Below are positions 49,864 to 61,234 of a stretch of 64,000 bases of DNA, piece by piece; position 1 is the first letter of the stretch, and each line of letters begins with the position of its first letter. A program made the position numbers and the translations under genes. Origin of the DNA: Trichobilharzia regenti (Eukaryota > Platyhelminthes > Trematoda > Strigeidida > Schistosomatidae); assembly GCA_944472135.2 (NCBI GenBank), contig OX235263.1, forward strand, positions 88,320,721 through 88,384,720. Reading direction: 5' to 3'. The notes under the pieces are model-generated. The model was not told the origin of the DNA. It saw only the letters and a list, made by a program, of their open reading frames with translations, and did no database searches.

Positions 49864-50085
49864 ATTAGAAGTTAATTGGTGGATGGTGACTAGCAGTGAA
49901 ACCCAGGGTAATGCGCATTTTGTACTGCTTTGGACTGGTCAGCGAGAACATCATCTCAAGAGGCAGCGGCTTTCGTAGCCCAATTGGTCTTGTAGATATT
50001 GTTTTGGCGTTTGAAACTATAGAATCTGGGTTTGAGCCTCGGTGGGAACACTATTACTGAATCACTGGGGAATTAAGGCAAGTGC

Positions 50086-50150
50086 GTCCAGCCACCGACG
50101 AGTCACAAATAGGAGGAAATTCGCGTTATCGTGGATTCCACTGCTAGTCA
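50086..50150 (+). ncRNA. Hammerhead variant, family A
   Basis: CGTCCAGCCACCGACGAG, a damaged stem II (GTCAC/GGAGG), GAAA and GTGGATTCCACTGC. It shares the ACC expansion with 3371 and 37408. Confidence 0.6.
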
Positions 50151-50179
50151 TCATCAGTCAGTTAACTTCTGCTGTAGAA

Positions 50180-50300
50180 TTAAGTATGTAAGTTATACCA
50201 GAAGGATACTGTCTAGACGTGTTTTTATGAACACTTACGAGTATGATTTTTCAAGGGACTGAGTAGAACAGCCAACAGCTCAATACTAGACAACAGTATA
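50180..50300 (+). pseudogene. PLE GIY-YIG scrap
   Basis: YVSYTRRILSRRVFMNTYEY, then VEQPTAQY. This parallels MLVGRNSRIFSRCAHEHLPA and GTVNR in the copy at 58555. About 110 bp only. Confidence 0.6.
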
Positions 50301-50697
50301 GTTTCTTCTTTTTCTTCTTCTGCAACATCGGTAGTGACTTCCCTCAAAACTATATTCAAAGTAAGATCCAGCCTGTCAGAATAACTTAGGCGAACCATCT
50401 GCCTCATGTTGTCATTTATAAGGTTTCATCTAGGCTTGTTTTCTTTTTACTATTGGGGCCTTAGAATTATCTCTTCTTGATCTATTCCATAATAAATTCG
50501 GCGTGCTTTACTTGTTCTGCGATCCACTTTCGATCCTTTCTCCTGATGTCTCCCAATTAAATATATCCAAAATAACAGTTACGCAATTAATTATTTACTT
50601 TTATACAGTCGAATCCTTTTTACTAGTTTGAATAAAGAAAGTACAAACATATTTGCAGAAATGATAATTCAAGCTCGTCTTATTTCGTCGTGGATTC
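50300..50697. other. Intergenic, nothing recognised
   Basis: AT-rich. A minus frame (50225-50407) shows no motif and overlaps the PLE scrap. Confidence 0.45.
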
Positions 50698-51225
50698 TCT
50701 ATCTCGCACTGGCAAGTACAAAAACTCAACCATTCCATACTTAGCTCGTGTTCTGTGCGATAAAGAAAGCATTGGGCGTGATACATATAACTTATTAAAT
50801 AGTCAGTAGATCAATTGGATCTCGTCTTTCCAACTCATATCATTTATAGGTACAACGTTGTCTTCCTTTCTTTTCCTTTTCTCTCTCTTTTTTCTGTTTT
50901 GTACTGCTTTGTTTATTTCTTCCTTATTAACTCTATTTAAATATTCTTCGTATATCTGTATATCTCGACCTTTTGTTACCGCTTACACCAGTAAATATGC
51001 TAGTATCTACTTTCTTAACACCTTCAAACACTCTATTCAATTTTGGCTTTCCTACCGACATGCCAATATGTTGTTGTCAAAACTAACTGAGATTACCCAT
51101 AATCTATGTAGCATTTTATTTATTGATAATGTACTAACTGGATGCAATACTGTAGTGAAATGCTGAGAATTCCATTCTGCATCACATGTACTGTTTGGGA
51201 ATAAAGCAAATTATTATTATTATAC
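50698..51225 (+). mobile_element. CR1/jockey-like LINE 3' end
   Basis: C-terminal codons LALASTKTQPFHT, then ARVLCDKESIGRDTYNLLNS, stop, then the pyrimidine-rich 3' UTR ending GGAATAAAGC plus (ATT)n. About 90% similar to 1690-2175 by eye, with one short extra segment at 50935-50985. Confidence 0.8.
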
Positions 51226-51473
51226 TGATAGAGGTTTGTGCCGATAACAGGCCAAACTCTAAAGAGTTATTTGCTAAGCTACTGGGCATTTATTCTTTAA
51301 AAGATGCAATAATGAAAACCAATATCCAAAATCATTTCCTCAAAAGGGCCTATCTATTATCTTATATTCATCTGAATTTCAAAAACACCATCTCAAGTTC
51401 ACATACTGAATGGTGCAGTAACACTATCAGTTCTGATACTCAAGTATACGTTTCTACGGATTTGACTGACTGA
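51226..51473 (+). other. Unassigned open frame
   Basis: An in-frame stretch of about 80 codons after the LINE tail: EVCADNRPNSKELFAKLLG, then IQNHFLKRAYLLSYIHLNF and TEWCSNTISS. Composition is less skewed than most spurious frames here. No domain recognised and no splice context judged. It may be an exon, a piece of an unknown element, or chance. Confidence 0.25.
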
Positions 51474-51477
51474 TTGA

Positions 51478-51597
51478 TTACAGGATTTCATCATGAGCTG
51501 ACATCGGTTACAGGACTATTGGAAAACCACCTGGGAGTATCGGGCAGCTAGCTGTTTCGTCACAGCTCATGATGAAATCCTCTATGCAATTAAAGCT
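51478..51597. mobile_element. Family B SINE, ribozyme-to-tail hairpin
   Basis: The minus arm, from tail (GATTACAGGATTTCATCATG) to TAGCTGTTTCGTCA, is joined directly to plus CAGCTCATGATGAAATCCTC. The head is absent, leaving a near-palindromic remnant. Confidence 0.7.
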
Positions 51598-51614
51598 ATT
51601 CATTTATTTATTTT

Positions 51615-51745
51615 TATTTTTGATTACAGCTTGATTCCACTCACTGTATTTTTGGTACAAGTATGGAATTTTCAGCATGGATATCGGTAGCCCAAATTTT
51701 GCAGGCCTACCATAGATATCAGGTGTGCGTCGACAGGCGGGGCGG
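51615..51745 (-). mobile_element. Family D SINE, 3' part
   Basis: Shares TTACAGCTTGATTCCAC, GTACAAGTATGGAATTTTCA, CAAATTTTGCAGGCC and CATAGATATCAGGTGTGCG with 61737-61915. The tRNA head is missing. Confidence 0.75.
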
Positions 51746-51749
51746 GGGG

Positions 51750-52805
51750 GGAGTAGGGGAATACAATCCCTTTCGGACTAAAACGTTAGCCACTATCAGA
51801 CAAATAATATCATGGATGACAGTGTGATGTGTGCTACTTATAACCAGATTTAAGTAGTATATCAGTAAACGAATTCAGAAAAGTAACAATAAGGTTTAGA
51901 CACTAGAAAAAGACAACTGAAGAAGATAACTGTGAGAAGAATATTACTAACACTGTACAGAGTCCAACTAGTTATCGAACGTGGTGATATTCAACCAATG
52001 TGCAAGTGATGTGCAAACAAAGCATTGAAGATAAAGAATACCAAATTTATTTACAAACAATGCATTCGTCCTAACAGAAATTCCTTCGAACCTTACCGGC
52101 TTTTTCTTCTTCTGGCAGTTAGTTATATCAGCGTCAAGTGGAAACCCTCAGATTTTATGGTTTTTATCGCCGATTAGAAAATTAAATGCATATAATATCG
52201 GTAGATAAGATTCAAGTCTTCATCAATAAGTCTTTACGTCATGAAATTATCTGATCTGAAAGCGACGCTATGCATAAAAATTTAACCATATCTCCAAGAG
52301 ATTAATCCCTGTAGCTTTTTGAATTCTAAACTTCCCCCAAGAAAAAATACAACAACAATGTAATAGCTATTTTGCATAAGTCGTTCAGTGGTCTAATGTT
52401 CACCAGTCCCTCACATGCTCTAAGTTTGATTCTTGACCAATGTACTTGTAAAATTTCGTTTAATTTATCAGGAAAAAAAATCCAGATGACAGGAAAGGTT
52501 TGTCATGTGAGGCTAACAATCTCACCTCTTCTCCCCTTCATAAGAAATACAATACCTCTAATGAAAATTCAAAGCTTGAAATCATATTTTGTTTAACAAA
52601 AGAAATACAATAAAATGAAAAAGAAGTACACACTAGCTGTACATCTCCATTGGATTCAGGGTTGTTATTCACAACTGCCTGCAAGGATTCCTTTCTTCTG
52701 TTCACATAAACATCTCCACGTTATCCAACATCGGACATTCAACATATTAGCTCTTACTTGGATTCCAGTAAAAGTAAAATCACAAAAACATGATAAATTT
52801 TTTTA
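51750..52805. other. Intergenic, nothing recognised
   Basis: AT-rich. Plus frames at 52372-52596 and 52615-52806 have no motif. No repeat assigned. Confidence 0.45.
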
Positions 52806-52811
52806 ATTGAT

Positions 52812-53261
52812 CCTTTCATTTTAATTGCATGGAGGATTTCATCATGAGCTGACATCAGTTAGAGAACCATTAGAAGACCTGCCAGGCGGTACTGGATAGC
52901 TGTTTCGTCAGCCTAGTGTGGGACCCTTCAGCAGCACGCACCCACCACAGGGGTTCGAACCCAGGACCTTCTAGTTACAAGGCAAGCTCGTAGACCATTG
53001 AGCCAATGGGACCTGATCCAATGGTCCTTGAATTCTAACTTCTGCCAATTCACGACATAGCGTGACCATTTCGCAATGTCTTCTTCGATGAGTTACTGCC
53101 TCATCTTCAACCTGCTCTACCCTACCGGTCCCGGCTTCCTACTAGAACCCCAGGTTAACTGCCTGAATAGGGCCAATTACTAGTGAGCATCAGATTAATT
53201 TTCAAGTATTTCATAATGAAATCCTTCATGCAATCAAACACAAAATCCCTTTCATTTTAAT
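52812..53261 (-). mobile_element. Family B SINE, full unit with inverted cap, 14-bp TSD
   Basis: The TSD CCTTTCATTTTAAT lies at 52812-52825 and 53248-53261. It is a minus full unit (tail, ribozyme with core CTGAAGG, B-box GGGTTCGAACCCC, A-box, 5' block), preceded in minus direction by a previous unit's AATACTTGAAA and an inverted tail scrap (53205-53247). It mirrors the copy at 30003-30410. Confidence 0.88.
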
Positions 53262-53299
53262 CGATAATACTCATGAATAGATGAATTCTTCAGGCTCAC

Positions 53300-53560
53300 T
53301 GTGGCACCTTTTTATTCCTTTACGTCCCAAGTGGAACAGAACAAGGGCTTCAAGCTAGGGGATTGAAGTTTCAGTAGCACTGGTGTTTATTTTTACGGGA
53401 TGCGGTTGCTAGCCAACCTCATGCCCAACCTTCCCTCATTGCCAATCGTATTACTGGCTTAGCGTGGTAAAGGGGTGCGTTGGTAGCCGAGGTTTGAACC
53501 CCGAACCACTTTCATGGCTGGCGAGTATTCTACAGGTGTGCCACCGACGTACTCACTGTG
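53300..53560 (-). mobile_element. Family C SINE, complete head
   Basis: The reverse complement starts GTCGGTGGCACACCTGTAGA (A-box), then GGTTCGGGGTTCAAACCTCG (B-box), then the body AGGTTGGGCATGAGGTTGG and TATTCC-like end. It defines the family's polymerase III promoter best. Confidence 0.75.
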
Positions 53561-53569
53561 TCATAAGGC

Positions 53570-54174
53570 CTTCTTTTTGAAGGCATATGTTTGTGTGTGT
53601 GCGAGTGGGTGGGTGTATGGGTAGGGGGTGGAAGGGAAGGAGTTATATCAACCTTCCATCCTGATTTTATTTTGTACAGAAAAGGGGAGAAACACAACAC
53701 ACACACACAAGAAAAAAGACGAAGAACAAGGGTGTATTTATTTCCATTCTGTATTATATACATTTATGGACAATTTTTTAGGAAAACAGAAAGATTGAGC
53801 GAAGAAATTTGTCTGTCAGTACTCAGTGGACATGGAAATCCTTGTCAAATTTAACAAAACACATTGAAAACAGAGTAAAACGATTAAGTAATTAATTAAT
53901 TATTTATTTATTTGATTGACACGATTGTTAAGAAAAACAATAATGAAGGAAAGGGAGAGAGAGAAAGAGCGATTGAAGATAAACAGGTGAACACAACTCA
54001 TTGAGAGAGAGAGAGAGACAATGGGCATTTAGTTCGATGATGGAACAAAGAGACGATATTCTGTCACTTGAGGTGTCTTCTCTGAATTTTCTATAGTTGA
54101 AACTAAATCGTTTTGCCTTGACTAGAATGACACAGAAAAAGAGAGAGAGAAATAGCGTAAATATTTGTGAAAAA

Positions 54175-54210
<36 letters not shown>

Positions 54211-54640
54211 CATATAAATAGAGTGCTAGCAGTGTGTTTTCTTATGCCCTGGAGCTGTTATGCAATATTCAGCTGTGGCCATACAAGAGATCGAATCCAG
54301 GGTCTTAGAATTATGTGGCGAGCCCGTTGTGCATACAACTACAGTTTCAGACCCAGCATAATTTACTATGAAAGGAAAAGAGTGATGGCGTGAGGCTAGC
54401 AACTCCTTGCGTATGAAAAAAGCACCTCTGTTACTAGAAATTCAAAGTTTACAGTGCTGTATATATCGCCCGTTGATCTTAAAAGAATGAGAAAATTATG
54501 TGTACAGACTGTTAATGAGAATAACTTGGGATTGTTTGATCACCTTTACAAGTTACTCTATCTTAAATTAAGATGGAAAATGATTACAGTTTAGTCAGTC
54601 CATTATAATAAAATAAAAGGATTCAAAACTTTAAAATACA
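53570..54640. repeat. Spacer with GA, GT and TA microsatellites
   Basis: GT-rich 53590-53625, GA-rich 53950-54020 and 54130-54150, (TA)n 54177-54209. A tRNA-like string GATCGAATCCAGGGTCTT at 54289-54306 may be a decayed B-box. No gene. Confidence 0.6.
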
Positions 54641-54649
54641 TGGCTGAAG

Positions 54650-55560
54650 AAAATGATCGATATCTTCAAATTCTACTAGAGGTACGTCGATGACACTTTC
54701 ATTATCGCCAGCTTGCGATTCAGTTCACGTTAGAGAACGAGTCTAACTTGCAAATATCCTCTCTTGACGTTCAACTAACAAGATGAGAACATGATGGAAC
54801 ACTGTAAAGATCTAGCTATAGAAAGTTGGCGTGGAACGAACAGCCTATTAACATTCACACCAAACGAAACCTGATCCGTTCACTCAGCTACAGAGTTCGA
54901 AGAATGTGCACCCTGGATACCATAGAGGAAGAACTAGACAATCTAAAGAGAATCCTCGTCGAAAATTGTTGTCCAGAACGATTTATTGCAAAATCCATGA
55001 ATCCTAGACCGCAAAAGTCGCCCACGCTTAGCGTACCTCTACATGAAACTTCATATCAATGGAGATATATCCGCTGAAACAATGAAAAATCGACTGTCAC
55101 ATTCACTTAAGGAAGTGTTTGTCGCATCTGAAATACGATAAACCTTCTCCACGGAACCAGTGATACGTATGAACTTGAGGGATAAGCTACCATAGCTGGC
55201 CTCATCAATGTGCATTTACCAATTTACCTGCTCGTGTGGAACTAGGTATGTCGACCGTGCCCAGCGTTCACTATCCAAACGTATCACCGAACACTTACCT
55301 ACAGTCATGGTTTTAAAAACGAGGAAAACGATGCGCCGGTAGCTCTATCTTAGAACATCTGATAGATTCCGGACACCAAGCTACGTCCCAAACAAAATTC
55401 AAAGTCATCTACAGAATAAGAACCAATCTTCCTAAAAGTATACCAGTCAAACTTCTCCAGGTTGCAGAAGCAATGGCGATTCACTTGCTAAGTCCTGAAC
55501 TCTGCATACAGAAGAAGTTCGTTCAATCACTACACTTGCAATGGTCGTAATCTGTCTTAA
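54650..55560 (+). pseudogene. PLE-4 RT end, connector and GIY-YIG, frameshifted
   Basis: RYVDDTFIIASLR (YVDD intact), then QFTLENESNLQISSLDVQLT. The connector frame 54826-55077 has IEEELDNLKRILVENCCPER and FIAKSMNP. The nuclease reads SMCIYQFTCSCGTRYVDRA, then SLSKRITEHLP (YVG changed to YVD), and the end reads LLQVAEAMAIHLLSPELCIQ and KKFVQSLHLQWS. Stops and frameshifts separate all blocks. Confidence 0.82.
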
Positions 55561-56110
55561 TACCCGACAGGTGAATTCTATTTCTTTCTATCTCTTCATA
55601 TTTTGTCTGTAATACTTTACATTTTCAACTCTCCTGTTCTCTACCTCACCACACGATTTAATTTCTACACCTCACTACCACTGTTACTGACTTGACCAAC
55701 AGTCAATTTCTAGTCATTCATGTTACGTCATCCAACTTATTTGCTCAATTTCAGTTCTAATTTAAATGGCATTATTCTCTACCCCACTTCTACTTAGTCT
55801 CTACCTGTTGTAATTACCTCTGTTGCTGCCCTGATCTAAGTTGAAACATTTTAGTCAGTTATATTACGTCATCTAACTTACTAATTAACTCAATCCTAAT
55901 TTAGTTGCTGTCTAATTAACCTTGTTTCCTTATTAGATCGTTCTTGTATAACCTGATCAATAATCTAAACTTGACAGACCTCACGCACGCACACACACAC
56001 AGAGAGATACAAGATAATTGTATATAAATACAATTGTAGAGCTATGTGAATGAATTCGCCGTCGAAAACAATCTCTTTGCTGAACGTCTTCTCTTCTTCG
56101 TCATATGAAT
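54650..56110 (+). mobile_element. Penelope-like retroelement, 3' half (PLE-4)
   Basis: Contains the RT catalytic motif (54685), connector (54826-55077), GIY-YIG (55200-55400), the conserved C-terminus to 55550 and a 3' UTR ending in the terminal motif at 56030-56085 (GTAGAGCTATGTGAATGAAT, CGTCGAAAACAATC, TTTGCTGAACG). Same family as PLE-1/2. Confidence 0.82.
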
Positions 56111-56465
56111 CAGTAATTGTAAATCCCTGGAGATGAATCTTAAATACAACAAAACACGTGTTCTAGATTCTGCTACTCGTCAGTATGATCCTATCAAAAG
56201 TATCCTATGAGTTTTCAGGGAATGTTGAAGCTACTATGTGACTACCAACAGATATATCTAGAATTTCAGCCTAAGTGAAATCAATGGACAAAAGAATTCA
56301 AAGTAAATCTTTTTCACAGGAAAATGTATAGAATTGACTACAAATAAATTATACTAACCATTTGATTAGTACCGCAAATTTTAATTTACTTTGTTCTTTA
56401 TATAAAATATGAAACATACCTAAAGTAATAATTACTCACAAGCTTTTTTTATGTTAAAGACTTCT
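56110..56465. other. Intergenic, nothing recognised
   Basis: AT-rich, no assigned repeat. Confidence 0.45.
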
Positions 56466-56469
56466 ATTC

Positions 56470-56682
56470 GATGCTTGGAGTCAGTCAGCAGTAAGCCCAG
56501 CTAGCCAGAACCTAGTTTTCGTGCTAGTTGGCACTCACCAATCAGCAAGACGTATCTGCAATCTTAAAGAAACTCATGTTCCTTCTAAGATTTAAACCCA
56601 CGTGATCCAGTGCAGTCAGTCTGAAGTCAGAATCGTTACCATCGAACTATTCGGGCTCGCGACTGACCTCCTGTAGGATATT
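56470..56682 (-). mobile_element. Family E SINE, head and body
   Basis: Minus strand: AGTCGCGAGCCCGAATAG, A-box-like TTCGATGGTAACGATTC, B-box GTGGGTTTAAATCTTAG, then the ribozyme-like TGAGTGCCAACTAGCACGAA (stem II GTGC/GCAC, GAAA) and AACTAGGTTCTGG. The 5' core carries a 3-base expansion (CTGATTGGTGA). Confidence 0.65.
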
Positions 56683-56852
56683 GGTTAGAGAACCATTGGG
56701 CTCGTACTAGTGAAGAGTCCTAAACTAGGACGAAACAACTGTCCAGTACCCCGTGGGGGTTTCCAATGGTTCTCTAACCAACAGATGTCAGCTCATGAAG
56801 AAATCCTGTAACTAACCAATCAAAACCCTACAAACCAAACACTTGAAAAGAC
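56682..56852. mobile_element. Family B SINE, inverted scrap plus 3' half
   Basis: A minus scrap TTGGTTAGAGAACCATTGGG is fused to plus CTCGTACTAGTGAAGAGTCC, GGACGAAACAACTGTCCAG and tail AAACCCTACAAACCAAACAC. It has no A or B box. Confidence 0.65.
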
Positions 56853-56934
56853 TTGTAACATTCAACTACTATTTCACCTACACTAAATGACTACCAGGGC
56901 TTAATTGAAATCATGCATCCAGTCCTTGGTGGAC

Positions 56935-57605
56935 CATCACCACCAACACCACTGACACCAACAACAGCAACAACAACAAACACCAATTACTGTGAAAGTA
57001 AAAAAATTTGAAGGTCTCCACTTCCTTCACATGTCTAGAAAGCATCGTTTCAACTATAGTTGACAGCATGGATGAGGATGTGAAGACCAGCCAGGATAGG
57101 AAAGGTAGGACAGGCTTTCATTACTCTTAAATCAGTTAGGAAGTCTTCTCCACTCCGCCACAAAACATAAATGACAGAATTTCGATTTTTAGCATCAGTG
57201 AGAAACACTGCTCAGGCGTCATGAAAAGCATTTTGCAACAGGCTACTACAGAGTTTTATCAACACCTGGCCGTATCTCTGGCTCCATGCTGATGATGATG
57301 ATGAAAAAACTAGCGAAATAAGACTCTGGGAACGAATCATTCAAGAATCTGTCGTTCAACAGATATGGGGAAGAAGATGGTTTGAACACACTTTGAGAAG
57401 ACTATTGGTTGACATCGCGTGTCATGCCATGAATAGGGAGTAACGAGTAGGGTGTCTGAAGGTGAAATAGAGTCGATGAGATCCCCCATAGTCAATCATG
57501 AGGCCAGCTGAAAAGCACTACAGAGAATGATACAAATTAGAGGTGTGCTGTTGAGGCCTTATATTCCACTCAGAACCAAAGGTAATAGTAATAATAATAA
57601 TAGTC
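56935..57605 (+). pseudogene. RTE-type LINE 3' half
   Basis: CAA-rich start (56960-56980), then SIVSTIVDSMDEDVKTSQDR-like block, then HTLRRLLVDIA near 57395-57420, and tail GAGGCCTTATATTCCACTC with AATAATAATAATAG. It is a diverged copy with many stops, closer to 17785-18245 than to 31605. Confidence 0.7.
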
Positions 57606-57629
57606 CTTGGTAGACACTGAACTTCACCG

Positions 57630-57965
57630 GTCAACTTCGCAATGTGATCATCACCAACCTAGACAGACGACTGACTATCGCAAGGCACTTCAAAGTGAGC
57701 TTAGATGTTTGGAGACAATCGACAGGAAGCTCTGAAGCTAGGTTTTTAAGCTTGTCAGAGTACCTATAACTTCAAAAGGCACTGATCGATCAATTTATCT
57801 AATATAGTTCCTTATACAGTAACGACTATAACTACAGCACTGAGTGATGCGAGCTCATATCTCTCTAAGGTTATCAGTTCCTTCAGGGTTGAAGATATGC
57901 TATGCTGATGTCTGTCAGCATGGGTGAAACTTAGGTTTATGACTTCCTCCGACTATCTAACAGTG
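57630..57965. mobile_element. Family E SINE scraps
   Basis: Two decayed pieces: AATCGACAGGAAGCTCTGAA with GCTAGGTTTTTAAGCTTG (about 57660-57770), and GGGTGAAACTTAGGTTTATG with ACTTCCTCCGACTATCTAAC (about 57840-57962). Orientation and limits are uncertain. Confidence 0.4.
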
Positions 57966-58495
57966 TTTCGCCTTTTTCGGCAGTCACATTTCGACTAAAC
58001 AGTTGCTGAATAAAAGATACATGTCATAGTGACATAAGGTTACAGATTTGTCACCCTTTTTTAACTTTCAGCGTCGCATTACACTGAGATTCTACCAGAT
58101 AAGGAAACCTTGATATCTTTTTGAAAGGATTACATACTATCTTTGAAAGGATGTGGTCTTAACAGTGAATTACACATACAAGTTAATCTGTATGTAGGGC
58201 AGTTGTTACAGATGAAGTCTATTAGTATTCCATTTTATAAAGGACAGTACAAGGAATTTCTAGTTTTTAAATTCTCTCATACTGCAGGTGTTACTCCACA
58301 CACCAGATCCCAAAAATTCATACACACACTGTCGTTTTTACATAAAAATCTGTAATAGGATACATCCTACTGAAAAGTTCCCAAGGAGGACGAAATAGCT
58401 TTCAAGTGGTTTTAGAATTTCAGTAATTCTTTGCTGCACCTCTACGCCTTACTTTTCGCACACATGCTCGTACTCACCAAAACTTCAAAGACATG
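57965..58495. other. Spacer with a family B ribozyme scrap
   Basis: Plus frame 58143-58355 is unassigned. At 58368-58430, CCTACTGAAAAGTTCCC, GGACGAAATAGC resembles a family B ribozyme without head or tail. Confidence 0.4.
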
Positions 58496-58499
58496 ATTT

Positions 58500-58800
58500 C
58501 GTTGGTGGTAAATGCAGTATGTATTCAGTATAATTCACTTTCTTCTGTGGAACTATGTTAGTAGGCCGTAATAGCAGGATATTTTCTAGATGTGCTCATG
58601 AACACTTACCAGCTTGGTTGTCAAAAGGAGAATGTGGAACAGTTAACAGATATATAGTATATAGTAGGACCAGGTTGTTCGAAAGGATTCCGTCTAGAGC
58701 TACTTCATACAGACGAGGTCTTAGAAATGCTTATCAAGAACTCTGAACTTTGTGTTCAGAAACATTTTATCCAGCTTATTTTACCACCATGAACTTAGTA
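58500..58800 (+). pseudogene. PLE GIY-YIG and C-terminus
   Basis: CVFSIIHFLLWNYV, out of frame, then MLVGRNSRIFSRCAHEHLPA and WLSKGECGTVNR (frame 58555-58746), then the conserved end SELCVQKHFIQLILPP in another frame. IG of YIG is changed to LVG. 5' parts are absent. Confidence 0.75.
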
Positions 58801-59340
58801 TAATTCCCTCTTGTGTTCTTTCTTCCTAAATTACCGTATGGTAGGCTCTATGTAGTCCGTTTTATGGTTTTGCAACCCCCTTTCAATCCCTTGTCCTCTT
58901 GTCTATTATCGACTACTTCCAGACAAGTATTCATCACTCGACTGATTAGTTGTCAATGCTCTCTCTCTCTCTCCTATGATTGTGTAAGACTATCCTTAAT
59001 TTTCCAAGCATTCTTACTACTCGTGCACTTTGATGTGTCTTGTTATTAACTGAAAATAATCTCTGACTTCTGTTGTCAATCTGTACTGCATATGTAAACC
59101 ACCTCGAATAAGTGTACAACTCTGAGGAGTTGATTTCACAAAGAGAGATAACTCTCTTTGATGACTCATGTTTTCTAAATTATTTAACATTGAATTTGAT
59201 TTGTGATCAACTTCCATCTAGTATAAACTATTGTATTACACTAAATATATGGAAAGAAGGCGATTCATAAAGCACATACGTGGTAGACATGAAATTCCAT
59301 GAACTGCCTTTTTTAATGCAATTTAAATACACCTTGTGTG
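58800..59340. other. PLE 3' flank and spacer
   Basis: Pyrimidine-rich sequence after the PLE, with a (CT)n run near 58960. No further element recognised. Confidence 0.4.
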
Positions 59341-59347
59341 GCTTAAT

Positions 59348-59989
59348 AAAAAAATGTTTAAGTATTAGTTTGTAGGGATTTGGTTAATTGTTTACAGGAT
59401 TTCATCATGACCTGACAGTGGTTAGAGAACCATTGGAAAACCTGGCAGGAAGTACTGGACATCTGTTTCGTCCTTGTTTGGGACTCTTCATCAATACGTA
59501 CCCACCACAGGCGTTCGAACCCAGAACCTTCTGGTTACAAGACGAGCTAGTGGATATGTATATATGTATAGTTCAACTCGACAATATCAGGACTTGAATC
59601 TCAATGAAATGCTCACTAGTGACTAGCCCTATTCAGGTAGGTAGTTACCTGGGGTTCTAGTGAGAAGTCGTGACCAGTAGGGTACAGCAGGTCGGGTGTG
59701 AGGACAAATACTTGCCGAAGACATTGGCTAGCGGTTGAGCTATATCATGAATTGGAAGAAGTTAGAATTCATGGGCCATTGGATCGAGTCCCAGTGGCTT
59801 AATGGTCTACGAGATCGCTAACCTTGTAACCAGAAGGTCCTGGGTTCGAACCCCTGTAGTTGGTGCGTACTGCCGAAGAGTCCCAAACTAGAGCGAAACA
59901 GCTATCTGTCCAGTACTTCCAGGTGGTTTTCAAATGGTTCTCCAAGCGATGTCAGTTCACGATGAAATCCTGTAACCAAAAAAATGTTT
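59348..59989. mobile_element. Family B SINE, inverted pair with 12-bp TSD
   Basis: The TSD AAAAAAATGTTT lies at 59348-59359 and 59978-59989. The minus arm (59360-59552) has tail, ribozyme and B-box. A 50-bp spacer (59553-59602) follows. The plus full unit (59603-59977) has 5' block, A-box, B-box GGTTCGAACCCC, ribozyme with core CCGAAGA, and tail to TGTAACC. The A-rich TSD fits LINE-type endonuclease targets. Confidence 0.88.
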
Positions 59990-60029
59990 CTCCACTGATT
60001 AAATTTTTCGTGTTTTCCTTATATTCATT

Positions 60030-60450
60030 GGTTCGTTTGTGAGGATTTGATTCGTTTTAAAGTTTGATCATAGACTTTTTAATCAGTTAGAGAACTATTG
60101 AAAACTAGTACCAGACTATTAATTGGATAGCTGTTTCTGCCTAGTCTCAGACTCACTGGAAATACACGTCCACTAAATTTCAAACCCAGAATCTTTCGGT
60201 TCGTAAGCTACCCATCCCACTGACAGCTGCCCGACTCAATGGTCAGCCCATGAATTCTAACTTCTAGGGATCTGTAGGTTTAGCGCAAACAACAGCCAGC
60301 ATCATTGGTGAGTATTTGTTCTCACTCCTGATAGACTGGACCCTAATGGTCACCGTCCTGTAAACAGTCACTAGCAAGCGTCAGAATAATTTTCAAAGTT
60401 TAGTTTTTAGGGATGTGATTTGTTTTTCAAGTCAGACCAAGGATTGATGT
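60030..60450 (-). mobile_element. Family B SINE, minus unit plus next unit's tail
   Basis: A full minus unit (60030-60395) is followed, in plus coordinates, by AATTTTCAAAGTTTAGTTTT and GGGATGTGATTTG, the tail of a further upstream unit in minus direction. It is therefore another head-to-tail junction. The ribozyme is strongly decayed. Confidence 0.7.
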
Positions 60451-60490
60451 CAGTTTCCTTATTTGTATTTCTTTTATGATGTGATAAGGC

Positions 60491-60854
60491 TCTGGTGAGA
60501 GCTGTCTGCAAGCCAAGACTGTAGACAACAATTTACTTCAATGTTTACGTCCCGAATCAGGGTCATGAGAAAAAAATACAATAACCATGCTGAACCTTGA
60601 GAAAATCACCAACTGATTACAGCAGACTTAACGTATGCAAATACGATTGGTGGATATATGGCTTAGCTATCTAAGAAACGGTCACGAGCAGTACAAAATA
60701 ACCTTGAGCATGATGAGAACAACCAATCAGAAGAGGTTGCTTCTCTGCTAACAATAACGCTATTAATAATATACATAAAAATCTAATCTAAATATCTGTT
60801 TATTTTTTTTTCAGGAAACGATCTGTTGCCTGGCTGTTGTCTTCTGTCGTTACA
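60491..60854 (+). mobile_element. Solo LTR
   Basis: 364 bp, TCTGGTGAGAGCTGTCTGC to TCTGTCGTTACA (the TG start is mutated to TC). Same family as 39885-40623 and 42681-43742. The flanks AAGGC and AAGGT are consistent with a short decayed TSD. Confidence 0.8.
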
Positions 60855-60859
60855 AGGTC

Positions 60860-61160
60860 AACAAATAGATTGAAAATCATCAAATACTTACCCACTTTTC
60901 ATTTCTTAACTTTCCTTTCAGAACTTTGCCAATATCCATAAGCAAAGTAGATTGTGAAACCTATTCACAAAGATAGAATATGTAAACACATAATCAATAA
61001 TCTCAAAGTAGGGTTGAAAAAGAAGTACGATAGATTATTATCAAATACAGAGGTTAACACAATTTTCTTCTGAAGTATTGTATCTAACTACGTTGATATC
61101 AGATCACTATTTGTGTTTGGATACGTTTAACAATATACCAAACAATAACCCCATCTTTCA
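60860..61160. other. Intergenic, nothing recognised
   Basis: AT-rich spacer. Confidence 0.5.
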
Positions 61161-61212
61161 AGTGTTGGTTTGCTGAGATTTGATTTGACTGGCTACAGGA
61201 TTTCATCATGAA
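61160..61212 (-). mobile_element. Family B SINE tail only
   Basis: TTTCAAGTGTTGGTTTGC, then GGATTTCATCATGAATTTG. A minus tail without ribozyme. Confidence 0.65.
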
Positions 61213-61234
61213 TTTGAATAAAGCAAGAACAACA

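Larger units (their letters stand above)
48960..50165. mobile_element. Family A SINE inverted composite split by an RTE
   Basis: Minus tail 48968-49061, then an RTE insertion, then minus ribozyme arm 49864-49960, then head-to-head a plus unit 49961-50165 with the unit junction CAAGAGGCAGCGGC, A-box (CCAATTGGTCTTG), B-box (GGTTTGAGCCTCGG) and ribozyme. It has the same architecture as the composite at 2962-3457. Confidence 0.8.

Noticed and set aside
53591..53854. Plus frame of 87 codons and opposed minus frame of 77 codons
   Set aside because: They translate a GT-rich low-complexity tract. There is no motif and no similarity elsewhere in the window.
59770..59860. Possible tRNA gene with AACCAGAAGGTCCTGGGTTC
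   Set aside because: It is the family B SINE head, repeated dozens of times with its own downstream ribozyme and enclosed in a TSD.
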